Of a DNA stretch of 64,000 nt, positions 27,740 through 37,173 are shown in pieces. The stretch is from NCBI RefSeq assembly GCF_002884495.1, contig NZ_KZ614145.1, positions 2,122,423 to 2,186,422 on the forward strand. The letters run 5' to 3'. This DNA comes from Rummeliibacillus pycnus. GTDB lineage: Bacteria; Bacillota; Bacilli; Bacillales_A; Planococcaceae. The first letter of the stretch is position 1. Each line of letters begins with the position of its first letter. The translations under genes and the position numbers were made by a program. The notes beneath the pieces were generated by a model. That model saw nothing but the letters and a program-made list of their open reading frames with translations, ran no database searches and was not told where the DNA came from.

Positions 27740-29089
27740 CTATCCAATTATTACACGCTCTTTCGGGTAATGATAATTTGTTTTTTCAGATTTCCCACCT
27801 ATTGAATATAGGAAAGAGATGATTCCTACTCTTCCAATAAACATTAGAACAATCATAACTACTTTGCCAAATGCTGATAATTGTTCTGTTAAACCTAAAG
27901 ACATTCCGACTGTCCCGAAGGCTGATGTAATTTCAAAAATAATTTGCATTAACGTTGCATGTTTTTCTGATAATGTTAATGCCATTGTTGCTACAACCAC
28001 CATGAAAATTGATAAAATAATAACAACGTATGAACGGTATACATCAATCAGATGAATTTCTCGATGAAAAACTTGTATTTCTTGTTTATTTCTTGCAAAG
28101 TTGACCAAAAAAAGAATGGCAACCGCAAAAGTTGTTGTTCTAATACCTCCACCAACTGAATTTGGCGAAGCGCCAATAAACATTAGAACACTTAAAAGAA
28201 TATCTGTTGCTTCATTGAATTTTGTGATATCAACTGTTATAAACCCCGAAGATCTTGCAGAAAGTGAGTGGAACATTGCTGTAAACAATGCTTCATGCCA
28301 ACTCATTCCTTTAAAAGAATGAAAAGATTCTAAAATCAATATACCAAAAGTACCGACAACAAATAGAATTAGGTAGGTTGAAGTTGTAATTTTAGTAAAA
28401 AGAGAAAATTTAAAATGCCTGTCCGTATTTGAAAGAAATCTTTTCACTTCAATTAATACAGGAAATCCAATAGTTCCCAATGCCATCATAATCATATTAA
28501 TTAATTGTACGAAATAATCATGATGAAAAGGTACTAACGAACTTCCTGTAATATCAAAACCCGAATTAGTTGTAGCAGAGATTGCGGCAAATAGTCCATT
28601 ATAAAGAGCTTCTTTAAATGTGCCAAAATACTGTGTAAAATAAAGAGTTAAAATAATTGCTCCAATAAATTCAATTGCCAATAGTATTTTAAGAATTTCT
28701 TTAATCAAATGTACTACACCTGAAAGATTATATTGATTATGGTCTACCATAATTAATTGTCTCTCACGTAAACCAATTTTTTTTCCGAACAAAAGCCATG
28801 TAAATGTGCCTAATGACATAATACCAATCGCACCTAGCTGCATAATTAAAAGCAGCATGACAATTCCAAAGGTAGTATATGTTTCTGAAATATTGACTAC
28901 TGATAATCCCGTAACACTTACTGCACTTACAGCTGTAAACAAACTATCTAAAAAGGATACGTGTACACCATTTTGATGTACACCTGGTAAACTTAAAAGA
29001 ATAAATGATATAGCTATAGCAACAAAGTAATAGGAAACGATTGCTTGGAATGGTGTTGTGCGTTTATTTATATCTTTAACTGTTCCCAT
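27740..29089 (-). CDS. ktrD: Potassium uptake channel subunit KtrD/KtrB (TrkH family)
   Basis: 449 residues in four M1-P-M2 repeats, each with a pore-loop glycine: SVTGLS, TTNSGFD, ARSSGF and FGTVGMS. This is the membrane subunit of a Ktr potassium uptake system, normally gated by a KtrA/KtrC RCK protein. No RCK gene is adjacent, as for B. subtilis ktrD, whose partner ktrC is elsewhere. I saw no c-di-AMP (ydaO-type) riboswitch in the 184-base upstream gap. KtrB is the alternative name; the lone context favours KtrD. Confidence 0.87.
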   Translation of the reverse strand: MGTVKDINKRTTPFQAIVSYYFVAIAISFILLSLPGVHQNGVHVSFLDSLFTAVSAVSVTGLSVVNISETYTTFGIVMLLLIMQLGAIGIMSLGTFTWLLFGKKIGLRERQLIMVDHNQYNLSGVVHLIKEILKILLAIEFIGAIILTLYFTQYFGTFKEALYNGLFAAISATTNSGFDITGSSLVPFHHDYFVQLINMIMMALGTIGFPVLIEVKRFLSNTDRHFKFSLFTKITTSTYLILFVVGTFGILILESFHSFKGMSWHEALFTAMFHSLSARSSGFITVDITKFNEATDILLSVLMFIGASPNSVGGGIRTTTFAVAILFLVNFARNKQEIQVFHREIHLIDVYRSYVVIILSIFMVVVATMALTLSEKHATLMQIIFEITSAFGTVGMSLGLTEQLSAFGKVVMIVLMFIGRVGIISFLYSIGGKSEKTNYHYPKERVIIG

Positions 29090-29273
29090 AATATCGATCC
29101 TTTCACTCTTGAAACCAAGATATAATTAATTGTATGCAAAATTGGGCGAAAAGGAAAGAGACTTTATATTATTGAACAGATTCAGCTTACATATTCCATT
29201 CAATTCAAGAAAAGTGCTTACTCATTTGATCTAAAAATCCAATTGCAATACTCAGCATATAAGAAGAGTTCGT

Positions 29274-30065
29274 TTATTCTTCAACTTCTTTTATATGTTT
29301 AGTTTTTTCTTGTTCTACTTTTTTCTTCTTTCGTACACTTGTGAGATAGCCACTAAGAGCTAATAAGACAAGAACACTCCAGAAAATACTTTTCCATAAG
29401 ACTGAATGTGGGAACTGTTCCGCTAGTATACCCACTTTGGGGTGTGCGAATGTCATCACAGTAAGTTTGATGCCCACCCAACCAACAATTAAAAATGCTG
29501 CTGTTTCAAGTGATGGATATTGTTGCAATAGACGTACAAACCACTGTGCCGCAAATCGCATAATAATTAAGCCAATAATACCACCTAAGAACATAACCAG
29601 AAATTGTCCAGCATTTATTCCACCAATGTGAAAACTTCCCAATTCAGGTAAAGTGACAGCAAGTGCAACTGCTGCAAGCATAGAATCTATTGCAAAAGCT
29701 AAATCAGCTAATTCCACTTTTACAACAGTAGCCCAGAAGCCTGATGCTTTTTTTTCTTTTGGTTGATGTTCTCCCCAATTATGTTTACGCATGTCATAAA
29801 TATGTTTACAACAAATAAACAGAAGATATGCCGCTCCTATTCCTTGTACCCACCACCAGTTAACTAAAAATGTAATTAAGAATAACGCAGCAAAACGTAA
29901 TACAAATGCACCTAACAATCCATAAAATAATGCTTTTTTTTGTTGCATTAATGGCAAATGTTTGACCATAACAGCCATAACAACTGCATTATCTGCAGCC
30001 AATAATCCTTCTAATACAACCAATACTAACAAAACCCATCCATATTCCAATAATATTGTTTCCAT
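29274..30065 (-). CDS. ykoY: TerC-family membrane protein (YkoY/MeeY type)
   Basis: 263 residues with about seven to eight membrane segments and family motifs EGLLAADNAVVMAVMVKHLP and VELADLAFAIDSMLAAVAL, whose acidic residues probably bind metal. TerC proteins such as YkoY (MeeY) and YceF (MeeF) are linked to Mn export and metalation of secreted enzymes. The start at 30065 is set by AAAAAGGAGG; the longer open frame runs back through a manganese riboswitch and is not coding. The C-terminus is lysine-rich. Confidence 0.88.
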   Translation of the reverse strand: METILLEYGWVLLVLVVLEGLLAADNAVVMAVMVKHLPLMQQKKALFYGLLGAFVLRFAALFLITFLVNWWWVQGIGAAYLLFICCKHIYDMRKHNWGEHQPKEKKASGFWATVVKVELADLAFAIDSMLAAVALAVTLPELGSFHIGGINAGQFLVMFLGGIIGLIIMRFAAQWFVRLLQQYPSLETAAFLIVGWVGIKLTVMTFAHPKVGILAEQFPHSVLWKSIFWSVLVLLALSGYLTSVRKKKKVEQEKTKHIKEVEE

Positions 30066-30084
30066 CCAAATTCCTCCTTTTTGA

Positions 30085-30232
30085 CAAAAAATAAAAGACC
30101 CCTGCCTAAAAAGGCAAAGGTCTCGCTTAGCAATTGAATAAAAGTAAAATTTGCTCTCATACCCGATGGCCATGAAGCCATGTAATGACGAGTACAAGGT
30201 AGGTTTCCCTATAGCTACTCCCCTTTGACAAT
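30085..30232 (-). promoter_or_regulatory. yybP-ykoY manganese riboswitch with terminator
   Basis: On the minus strand, AAAGGGGAGTAGC (about 30227-30215) opens the aptamer; CGTCATTACATGGC, GCCATCGGGTATGAG and GCTAAGCGAGACCTTTGCC complete the usual conserved segments. The 3' segment GACCTTTGCC can pair either with the 5' CAAAGGG (aptamer) or with GGCAGGGGTC (30106-30097), which is followed by TTTTATTTTTT. Mn binding should therefore favour read-through into the TerC gene. Family known; structure inferred by eye. Confidence 0.88.
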
Positions 30233-30308
30233 AATGTCAAAAGTTATTTAATTTTTGTATAAACATAGTATAAAGAATAACCACCTAAAAGTAAACGGGA
30301 ATATTTAA

Positions 30309-31394
30309 TTATTTTATTTCTATCTGATATCGCAAATTATTTTTATGTTCTTCGTAATATTGAACCATTACAGGTATTGTCTTTATAAAATCTGCACATT
30401 CAATTCCAGAATCCCTTAATAAGGATGTTGCAATAGTTGTATCAAAGCTTGCATTCCAAGTTAAATAATCAAGTGCCTCGTATTCAACACCAAGTTTTTT
30501 ACGAATAGCATGGATTCCTAATGACGCTTGAGCTACATTTAGCGGTATATGACCTTTTGGTGTTTTTCCGGTTATTTCTTTGACAAATGCACGATACACT
30601 TCTTGAACTGGATGAGGACACGGATCTGTTAAGTGAACAGTAGCACCGTTTGCTTCCTCTTTTTGGCTCAAATACACAGAAGCCTGACAAATATAATCTA
30701 CAGGTACTACATTAATTTTAGAAGTAGAATGACCAATGTAGGGGATTAACGGTAATTTTTTTAAACGCTCAATCATATTTAGTAAAAAATACGGTCCGTC
30801 AAATTTTATCGTTTCGCCCGTTTTAGAATCTCCTCGAACGATACCTGGTCGAATAATTGTTACAGGTATATGATCTTTTAGTGTCTCAACTAATAACTCT
30901 GCCTCAAACTTTGTTTCCTCATAAAAATTTTTGAATCCTTCAGGACGAATAAGTTCTGTCTCTAGTAAATTTCCTATACGAGTTCCCGCTACATATGCGG
31001 TACTAAAATACATATAACGTTTTAGATGAGGTAATTCTTCTACAAAGAGGTTCATCATTTCTGTGCCATGTACATTAACTTTCCAAGCAATAGGTCTTGG
31101 TACTGCTAAATCATAAATAGCAGCCAGATGCCAAACAACTTCAACTTGTTCTTGGAGCATGATCATGGTTTCATCACTTAAATCTAATTGTGGCAAAGTA
31201 ATGTCACCTTCGATTAACACAATTTCCTTATCTGGAAATTGAGACAATATAGATTTTTTCTCTTGCTCTGCCTTATCAAATTGAGTTGCTAATACAATGG
31301 CGTAAATCCTTTTATATTGATTTTTTTCAAATGCTTCAAGAATAATCCTACTAGCTATAAACCCTGGAAATCCGGTAAAAAAGGCTACTGTCAT
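30309..31394 (-). CDS. SDR-family NAD-dependent epimerase/thioester-reductase-like protein
   Basis: 361 residues. The Rossmann fold begins AFFTGFPGFIASRI (TGxxGF) and continues with GDIT, HLAAIYDL and FSTAYVAGTRIG; the catalytic pair is YEETK. The pattern fits the NAD_binding_4 group, which includes fatty acyl-CoA/thioester reductase domains, but here it stands alone without a carrier protein. The substrate is unknown. Single minus-strand gene between the TerC gene and prfC. Confidence 0.75.
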   Translation of the reverse strand: MTVAFFTGFPGFIASRIILEAFEKNQYKRIYAIVLATQFDKAEQEKKSILSQFPDKEIVLIEGDITLPQLDLSDETMIMLQEQVEVVWHLAAIYDLAVPRPIAWKVNVHGTEMMNLFVEELPHLKRYMYFSTAYVAGTRIGNLLETELIRPEGFKNFYEETKFEAELLVETLKDHIPVTIIRPGIVRGDSKTGETIKFDGPYFLLNMIERLKKLPLIPYIGHSTSKINVVPVDYICQASVYLSQKEEANGATVHLTDPCPHPVQEVYRAFVKEITGKTPKGHIPLNVAQASLGIHAIRKKLGVEYEALDYLTWNASFDTTIATSLLRDSGIECADFIKTIPVMVQYYEEHKNNLRYQIEIK

Positions 31395-31679
31395 TGATTT
31401 TCCCTCTTTCTAATTTATAAGAATGTAAAATTAATTACTAATTTAGGATTATATTATCAAGATATCTTCATCCGTTATATTAGATCCGATACATATTTAC
31501 AAAAATTTAACATTCTCTTAACTTACTATAATCATCTAATATAAATAGGAAATAAATAGAAACTATTTATTCTATAATCATAATTATTATTCAGAATTTT
31601 TACAAACATTTTGTTGTATGAATTTATTTCATAGACGATCGACATTCCACTTTCGTTGATCAATATTATTTTTCATAAA
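31395..31679. other. AT-rich gap upstream of the SDR gene
   Basis: About 285 very AT-rich bases between the prfC terminator and the SDR start. No supported ORF or hairpin; it should hold the SDR promoter, which I could not place with confidence. Confidence 0.5.
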
Positions 31680-31708
31680 AGAAAAAACTGTAGACAATTC
31701 TACAGTCT
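31680..31708 (-). terminator. Terminator after prfC
   Basis: ACTGTAGA/TCTACAGT stem with a four-base loop, then TTTTTTCTTTT on the minus strand. Confidence 0.8.
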
Positions 31709-31767
31709 TTGATGATTTATAAAGTTGTGCATTTTGCAAAACTATAATGTAGTTTGCAGCACGTTTC

Positions 31768-33342
31768 TTAGAGCAAGCTATATAATCGAATATCTGGATT
31801 TTTGTCATTAAACCAACGCATTGCAAACTCATTTTCGAATAAGAATACAAGGTTATTAAAACGGTCATGCACCAACGTACTACGTGGACCAGACATTGAC
31901 TCTTTAACATCTTCTTCATTTTCTATCCAGCGTGCCATTTTACTACCGATTGGTTCCATACGAACTTCAACATTGTATTCATTTTTCATACGATTTTCAA
32001 ATACTTCAAATTGAAGTTGACCAACCGCACCAAGAATAATATCTTCAGTGTGTAATGTTTTATAGTATTGAATGGCCCCTTCTTGTACAAGTTGTTCGAT
32101 ACCTTTATGGAAATGTTTTGATTTCATAACGTTTTTAGCAGTTACACGTACAAAAAGTTCTGGCGTGAACTGTGGTAATTTTTCGAATTGGAATGTCTTT
32201 TTACCACCAACAATGGTGTCACCAATTTGATAGTTACCTGTATCATATAAACCGATAATATCTCCAGCAACTGCTTCATCTACTGTTTCACGATCATCTG
32301 CTAAGAATTGGGTAGATTGTGTGACTTTAAAGGATTTATTTGTACGTGTTAAAGTAACATTCATCCCACGTTCAAACTTTCCTGATACGATACGAACGAA
32401 AGCAATTCTATCACGGTGAGCTGGATTCATATTTGCTTGAATTTTGAATACAAAACCAGAGAATTCGTTATCTAAAGGTTCTACCAATGTTTCATCTGCT
32501 GTTAAGCGAGGTTGTGGTGTAGGAGCAAAATTTAAATAGGTTTCTAAAAATGTTTGTACACCAAAGTTTGTTAAGGCAGATCCAAAGAATACTGGTGTTA
32601 ATGCACCTTTTTTAATACGTTCTTCTGAGAATTCGTTTCCAGCTTCATCTAAAAGCATGATATCATCCATTGCTTGTGTATAGTATGACGTTTTTTTCAT
32701 TTCGTGATCAACTGCAAGTTCACCATTCTCATCGAGTGGTAGGAAACGATCTTCTTCATCCGTACGGAATTGTTCAATACGACGATTATAACGGTCATAA
32801 ATACCCAGGAATTCTTTCCCCATACCAATTGGCCAATTCATCGCATATGCTTGGATTCCTAATACCTCTTCTAACTCTTCCATCAATTCAAGTGGTTCTT
32901 TCCCTTGACGGTCTAATTTGTTAATGAAAGTAAAGATTGGAATACCACGCATACTACATACTTTAAATAATTTTAATGTTTGTGCTTCAATCCCCTTGGC
33001 AGCATCGATAATCATAACAGCACTATCTACTGCCATTAATGTACGATAGGTATCTTCAGAGAAATCTTGGTGTCCAGGTGTGTCCAAAATATTGACACGA
33101 CAACCATTATAGTCAAATTGCATAACAGAGGATGTAACGGAAATCCCACGTTGCTTTTCAATTTCCATCCAGTCAGATGTTGCAAATTTACCTGATTTTT
33201 TTGCTTTAACAGTACCTGCATCACGAATGGCACCACCAAAGTATAATAATTTTTCGGTCATTGTCGTTTTACCAGCATCCGGGTGGGAAATGATGGCGAA
33301 AGTACGACGTGTTAATATATCTTGTTCAAGCTTAGAACTCAT
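31768..33342 (-). CDS. prfC: Peptide chain release factor 3
   Basis: 524 residues, normal for RF3. The GTPase domain has the P-loop SHPDAGKTT (about 19-27), a switch [10 protein letters not shown] and NKLD; EF-Tu-like domain II and an RF3 C-terminal domain follow. RF3 is a ribosome-associated GTPase that recycles RF1/RF2 after peptide release. The ATG has an AGGAG site. It stands alone between terminators. Confidence 0.94.
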   Translation of the reverse strand: MSSKLEQDILTRRTFAIISHPDAGKTTMTEKLLYFGGAIRDAGTVKAKKSGKFATSDWMEIEKQRGISVTSSVMQFDYNGCRVNILDTPGHQDFSEDTYRTLMAVDSAVMIIDAAKGIEAQTLKLFKVCSMRGIPIFTFINKLDRQGKEPLELMEELEEVLGIQAYAMNWPIGMGKEFLGIYDRYNRRIEQFRTDEEDRFLPLDENGELAVDHEMKKTSYYTQAMDDIMLLDEAGNEFSEERIKKGALTPVFFGSALTNFGVQTFLETYLNFAPTPQPRLTADETLVEPLDNEFSGFVFKIQANMNPAHRDRIAFVRIVSGKFERGMNVTLTRTNKSFKVTQSTQFLADDRETVDEAVAGDIIGLYDTGNYQIGDTIVGGKKTFQFEKLPQFTPELFVRVTAKNVMKSKHFHKGIEQLVQEGAIQYYKTLHTEDIILGAVGQLQFEVFENRMKNEYNVEVRMEPIGSKMARWIENEEDVKESMSGPRSTLVHDRFNNLVFLFENEFAMRWFNDKNPDIRLYSLL

Positions 33343-33500
33343 TTCTATTTCTCCTTATATTCATTTTATCTGTTTATAAAAATATCCAAATGAAGACAAT
33401 ATTTTCTACACTGGGTATCACGTTCCTCATCTATTTTAATTACTTTTATCTATATTTTGAACAATAATTTTTTCTTCAAAACTTAACCTTTCAATTATAA

Positions 33501-33533
33501 CAAAAAAAGTGAGGGTATTAATACCCCCACTTA
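33501..33533 (-). terminator. Terminator after the LysM glucosaminidase gene
   Basis: AAGTGGGGGTAT/ATACCCTCACTT stem (one mismatch) with a two-base centre, then TTTTTTTG on the minus strand. Confidence 0.8.
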
Positions 33534-33544
33534 TTTTGAATATC

Positions 33545-35542
33545 TTATTTTTTTACAATTAGTTTTTGACCTACATAGATTAAATCTGATTTTAAGTTAT
33601 TCCATTTCTTTAAACTTGCTACTGAGACACCGTAAACTTTTCCTATAACCGATAACGAATCACCACTTTGAACGGAATATTTCTTAGTTCCTGTTGATTT
33701 AGTTATACTATTTAAAGAAATTACCGTATTTCTCATTTTTTGAATTTTTATTTTTTGATCAACATAAATTTTATCTGATTTTAAACCATTCCATTTTTTT
33801 AAGTCTGCTATCGAAACATTGTACACTTTCGCAATAACAGACAATGAGTCCCCACTTTGAACCTTGTAAGTTATTGTAGAATTGGAGATCCTAGCATCCT
33901 TTATTTTACTTTTGGTTGATGAACTTGTGGTTGTGGTAGTTTTTTTGGTGATTGTAGGCTTACTTACTTTTATTATTTGACCTACATAGATCAAATCTGA
34001 TTTTAAACTATTCCACTTCTTCAAATTCGTTACGGTTGTTTTATACTTTTTGGCAATTTTAGATAATGAATCGCCTTTTACTACTTGGTATGTTTTTATC
34101 GTTGTCGTTTTACTTCCACTGTATGATGTATTGGTGTTTTTTGCCGTTTGCGTTGTTGTAGGCTTACTTATTTTTAATTTTTGGCCTACATAGATCAAAT
34201 CTGATTTTAAGTTATTCCACTTTTTCAAATTCGTTACGGTTGTTTTGTACTTTTGGGCGATTTTAGACAAGGAGTCCCCTTTTACTACTTGATACGTTTT
34301 AGTTGTACTAGTAGTTTCAGTGTTTTTATTTGTGCTATTAGATGTTAACACAATCTCTTTTTTAAATAGTATCTTTTGCCCAACGTATATTAGATCAGAT
34401 GTTAAATGGTTCAATGCCTTTAAATTTGATACAGTAGTATTCAATTTAAAGGCAATTTTAGATAATGTATCTCCAGAAACAACTGTATAAGTAGTTTTAG
34501 GGGAACTATTCGAGCTTGTTGATGATTGATCTGAAACTGACGAATTTTCACTTGATGTACTATTTTCAGCATTAACCGCATCGTATTTTGTTAAATTATA
34601 GGTTTCGATTAAATTATTTAACTTTGTTGCATAAAGAGTATCCGTAGCATATGTACCTGCTAATGCAGCCGTTGCATCTCGATAAGATCTTGTATTAACA
34701 ACCCAAACATTTTTGTAAAAAGTGGAGTTCCAAGAAAGACCATTTTTTATAAGGTTTACATAATCCTGTAATGATTCTTGATAGGATGGATACTTTCTAA
34801 ACTTAGCATTTATTTGTGTGTAATGCCCTTTACCATCGTCTTCTAAAGTAGGCATCAAAACATATTTGCCGTTATATGCCCCCTTCATACCAAACAGATT
34901 ATAATTGGGTGCTGATGCTAAGCCACTTGTCCCATAAGCACTTTCCAGAGTAGCTTGTGCAATCATTACTGATGCATACAATCCATTTTGATAGGCTAGA
35001 TTACGAGCAAACGGGGCTATTCCATTGATAAAAGCACTAACAGAAAAAGTCCCTGCACTAGTAGCAACTTTGGCTAAGACCTTAACATTTTGCTGAGGTA
35101 CAGTAACCTCCTTTTCTTCAACATTTTCCTTATATACGGATGTTGGTTGAAGAGTAGGTTGATTAATAGTTGCTTGTTCTATATCTTCATGTTTTTCGGT
35201 TACACTCGAAGAAGCATTGGATTGAACTGAATTTTCTACTTTTGAATCAATTTTAGTAGTGGGTGTTGTTTTCTTTGCATCCAATGTATTCTCTTTAGTT
35301 TTAGAATCTTGCTTTCCAACTTGTAATTCTGGAGATTCTGTAGTGGGATTAATATTTGATTCTTCCTGTTCAAGATTTGTCATCTCTTTTTTACCAATAT
35401 CTTCCTTTTCAGCCGCTAAGGAAATAGTAGGAATAGCAGTAGTTGTAATTACAGCTGATAAACCTGCGATTAATAGTTTATTGGCTTTAGTTCTCTTTTC
35501 TACATTCAAACCACTAGAATCACTATTTACTAATAGTTTCAT
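33545..35542 (-). CDS. Secreted N-acetylglucosaminidase with five LysM repeats
   Basis: 665 residues. An extended signal peptide (about 1-44, with a 20-residue polar lead before the hydrophobic core) is followed by a Glu/Thr/Lys-rich linker and a FlgJ/lysozyme-2-type glucosaminidase domain (about 165-325) with likely catalytic E200 (ATLESAYG). Five LysM repeats follow (from about residue 352 to the end), each close to [TK]Y.V..GDSLS.IA...LK.WN.LKSD.IYVGQ and joined by Thr/Ser linkers. It should bind and cut peptidoglycan outside the cell. Architecture resembles enterococcal AtlA. Confidence 0.9.
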   Translation of the reverse strand: MKLLVNSDSSGLNVEKRTKANKLLIAGLSAVITTTAIPTISLAAEKEDIGKKEMTNLEQEESNINPTTESPELQVGKQDSKTKENTLDAKKTTPTTKIDSKVENSVQSNASSSVTEKHEDIEQATINQPTLQPTSVYKENVEEKEVTVPQQNVKVLAKVATSAGTFSVSAFINGIAPFARNLAYQNGLYASVMIAQATLESAYGTSGLASAPNYNLFGMKGAYNGKYVLMPTLEDDGKGHYTQINAKFRKYPSYQESLQDYVNLIKNGLSWNSTFYKNVWVVNTRSYRDATAALAGTYATDTLYATKLNNLIETYNLTKYDAVNAENSTSSENSSVSDQSSTSSNSSPKTTYTVVSGDTLSKIAFKLNTTVSNLKALNHLTSDLIYVGQKILFKKEIVLTSNSTNKNTETTSTTKTYQVVKGDSLSKIAQKYKTTVTNLKKWNNLKSDLIYVGQKLKISKPTTTQTAKNTNTSYSGSKTTTIKTYQVVKGDSLSKIAKKYKTTVTNLKKWNSLKSDLIYVGQIIKVSKPTITKKTTTTTSSSTKSKIKDARISNSTITYKVQSGDSLSVIAKVYNVSIADLKKWNGLKSDKIYVDQKIKIQKMRNTVISLNSITKSTGTKKYSVQSGDSLSVIGKVYGVSVASLKKWNNLKSDLIYVGQKLIVKK

Positions 35543-35623
35543 TTTTCTCCCTTCTTTTTTCCTATGATACTAGTATGATACCATTTATCCATAAACTATT
35601 AATCTGTATCCCCCAAAAAACAC

Positions 35624-35669
35624 AAAAAAATACTACAAATGTAAAACAGTCGTAACATTTGTAGTATTT
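35624..35669 (-). terminator. Terminator after murE
   Basis: Perfect 15-bp stem (AAATACTACAAATGT and complement) with a 12-base loop; TTTTTTTG on the minus strand, just past the murE stop. Confidence 0.8.
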
Positions 35670-35677
35670 GAAATGAA

Positions 35678-37159
35678 TTACTTATTAGTCATATCGAACT
35701 TTCTCTTAGCTGCTTCTAATGCAATATCACCATCACTATGCGGGTATTTAGTATTACCTATAATTTGATAATCTTCATGACCTTTACCAGCAAAAATGAT
35801 CATATCACCAGGTTCAGCAATTTCCACTGCATAGCGTACTGCTTCTGCACGATCCCCAATACATTTATAACGGTCATGTTGCATCCCTTTTTCTAAGTCA
35901 TTCATAATACTTTCATACTCTTCATAACGGGGATCATCGGTTGTTAAAATAACATAATCAGCACGCGAAGCTTCTTTCGCCATATCCGGGCGTTTTGATT
36001 TGTCACGATTACCACCTGTTCCAATTAAGAAGATCATTTTGTTTTTCTTATATGGCATGGCAGCCGTAATAGCCTTTTCAATTGCATCAGGTGTATGTGC
36101 ATAATCGACAAAAATATTAATTGGAAGATCTTTCGTCGAAACTTGTTGCATGCGTCCTTTTACAGGACCCATTGCTTCTAATTGTTCGATAATATCTTTT
36201 ATAGGATATCCTTTACAGTAAAGTGCAGCAGTTGCAGCTAACGCATTATAAACATTAAATTCGCCTAGTAAGTGTAATTGTACTGGGAATGTACCATCTG
36301 GTGTTACCATATCAAAATAGGTCATATGGTCATGATACTGACAATTAATTCCTCTAAACATTGCATCTTCATTTTTTAAACCATATGTCCATATTGGGAA
36401 AGGTGTTAGACCTGCATATTTTTCTGACCAAGGATCATCAGCATTTAATACAGCATGTTTATCTTTTTCAAGATCTTGTCCTAGTTGAGAGAACAGCAAA
36501 CCTTTTGCATTCCCATAATTCTCCATCGTTCCATGAAAATCTAAATGATCATGGGTTAGATTCGTAAAGATTGCAACATCAAAATCGACTCCTGCTACTC
36601 TTCCCAGTACAAGACCATGAGAAGACACTTCCATCACCATTCCACGGCAACCTTCCGCTCTTGCACGGAAAATCATTTGTTGGGTTGATAATGCATCACT
36701 TGTTGTGTTCCCAGAAGCGTATAAAATACCATTTAAGTTAAAACCAATGGTACCCTTCATCGCTGAACGAACTCCTAATCCAAGTAAGATATTTTCGATC
36801 ATTGTGGCTACACTTGTTTTTCCATTTGTTCCAGTTACACCAAACATCGTAATATCTTTTGATGGGTAATCAAAAAATTTAGCTGCCAGTAGACCAAGTG
36901 CTCTGTTTGTATCTTTTACAATTACTTGAGCAATATGATCTTCTAAATCTAATTGACGTTCTGTTACAACAATAATTGCACCGTTATCAACAGCCTTTTG
37001 TGCATAGTCATGTCCATCAACTGTATAACCTTTAATGCAGACAAAGATACTTTTAGGTTGGACACTGCGTGAATCAATCGCAATGTCTTTAATATTTTCA
37101 GGTAATGTACCGATAATTTTTTTTATAGGTAAACATTGTAGTAATTGTGTTGCTTGCAT
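35678..37159 (-). CDS. murE: UDP-MurNAc-tripeptide synthetase MurE
   Basis: 493 residues with the Mur ligase P-loop TGTNGKTS (109-116) and three domains. MurE adds the third residue (meso-DAP or L-Lys) to UDP-MurNAc-L-Ala-D-Glu in the cytoplasm. The specificity loop reads DDPR (408-411), close to the DAP-type DNPR and unlike the Lys-type loop of staphylococci. The gene stands outside a division/cell-wall cluster, next to an M42 peptidase gene, so it may be the only murE or a second copy. ATG follows TAGGAGG. Confidence 0.9.
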   Translation of the reverse strand: MQATQLLQCLPIKKIIGTLPENIKDIAIDSRSVQPKSIFVCIKGYTVDGHDYAQKAVDNGAIIVVTERQLDLEDHIAQVIVKDTNRALGLLAAKFFDYPSKDITMFGVTGTNGKTSVATMIENILLGLGVRSAMKGTIGFNLNGILYASGNTTSDALSTQQMIFRARAEGCRGMVMEVSSHGLVLGRVAGVDFDVAIFTNLTHDHLDFHGTMENYGNAKGLLFSQLGQDLEKDKHAVLNADDPWSEKYAGLTPFPIWTYGLKNEDAMFRGINCQYHDHMTYFDMVTPDGTFPVQLHLLGEFNVYNALAATAALYCKGYPIKDIIEQLEAMGPVKGRMQQVSTKDLPINIFVDYAHTPDAIEKAITAAMPYKKNKMIFLIGTGGNRDKSKRPDMAKEASRADYVILTTDDPRYEEYESIMNDLEKGMQHDRYKCIGDRAEAVRYAVEIAEPGDMIIFAGKGHEDYQIIGNTKYPHSDGDIALEAAKRKFDMTNK

Positions 37160-37173
37160 AATAATTGTTCCTC

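Noticed and set aside
29090-29273. c-di-AMP (ydaO) riboswitch before ktrD
   Set aside because: The gap is too short and lacks the conserved aptamer segments.
30066-30197. N-terminal extension of the TerC gene in frame
   Set aside because: It runs through the manganese riboswitch and its terminator; the real start at 30065 has AAAAAGGAGG.
31629-31919. 96-codon minus-strand ORF overlapping the prfC end
   Set aside because: It covers the prfC 3' end and its terminator in another frame.
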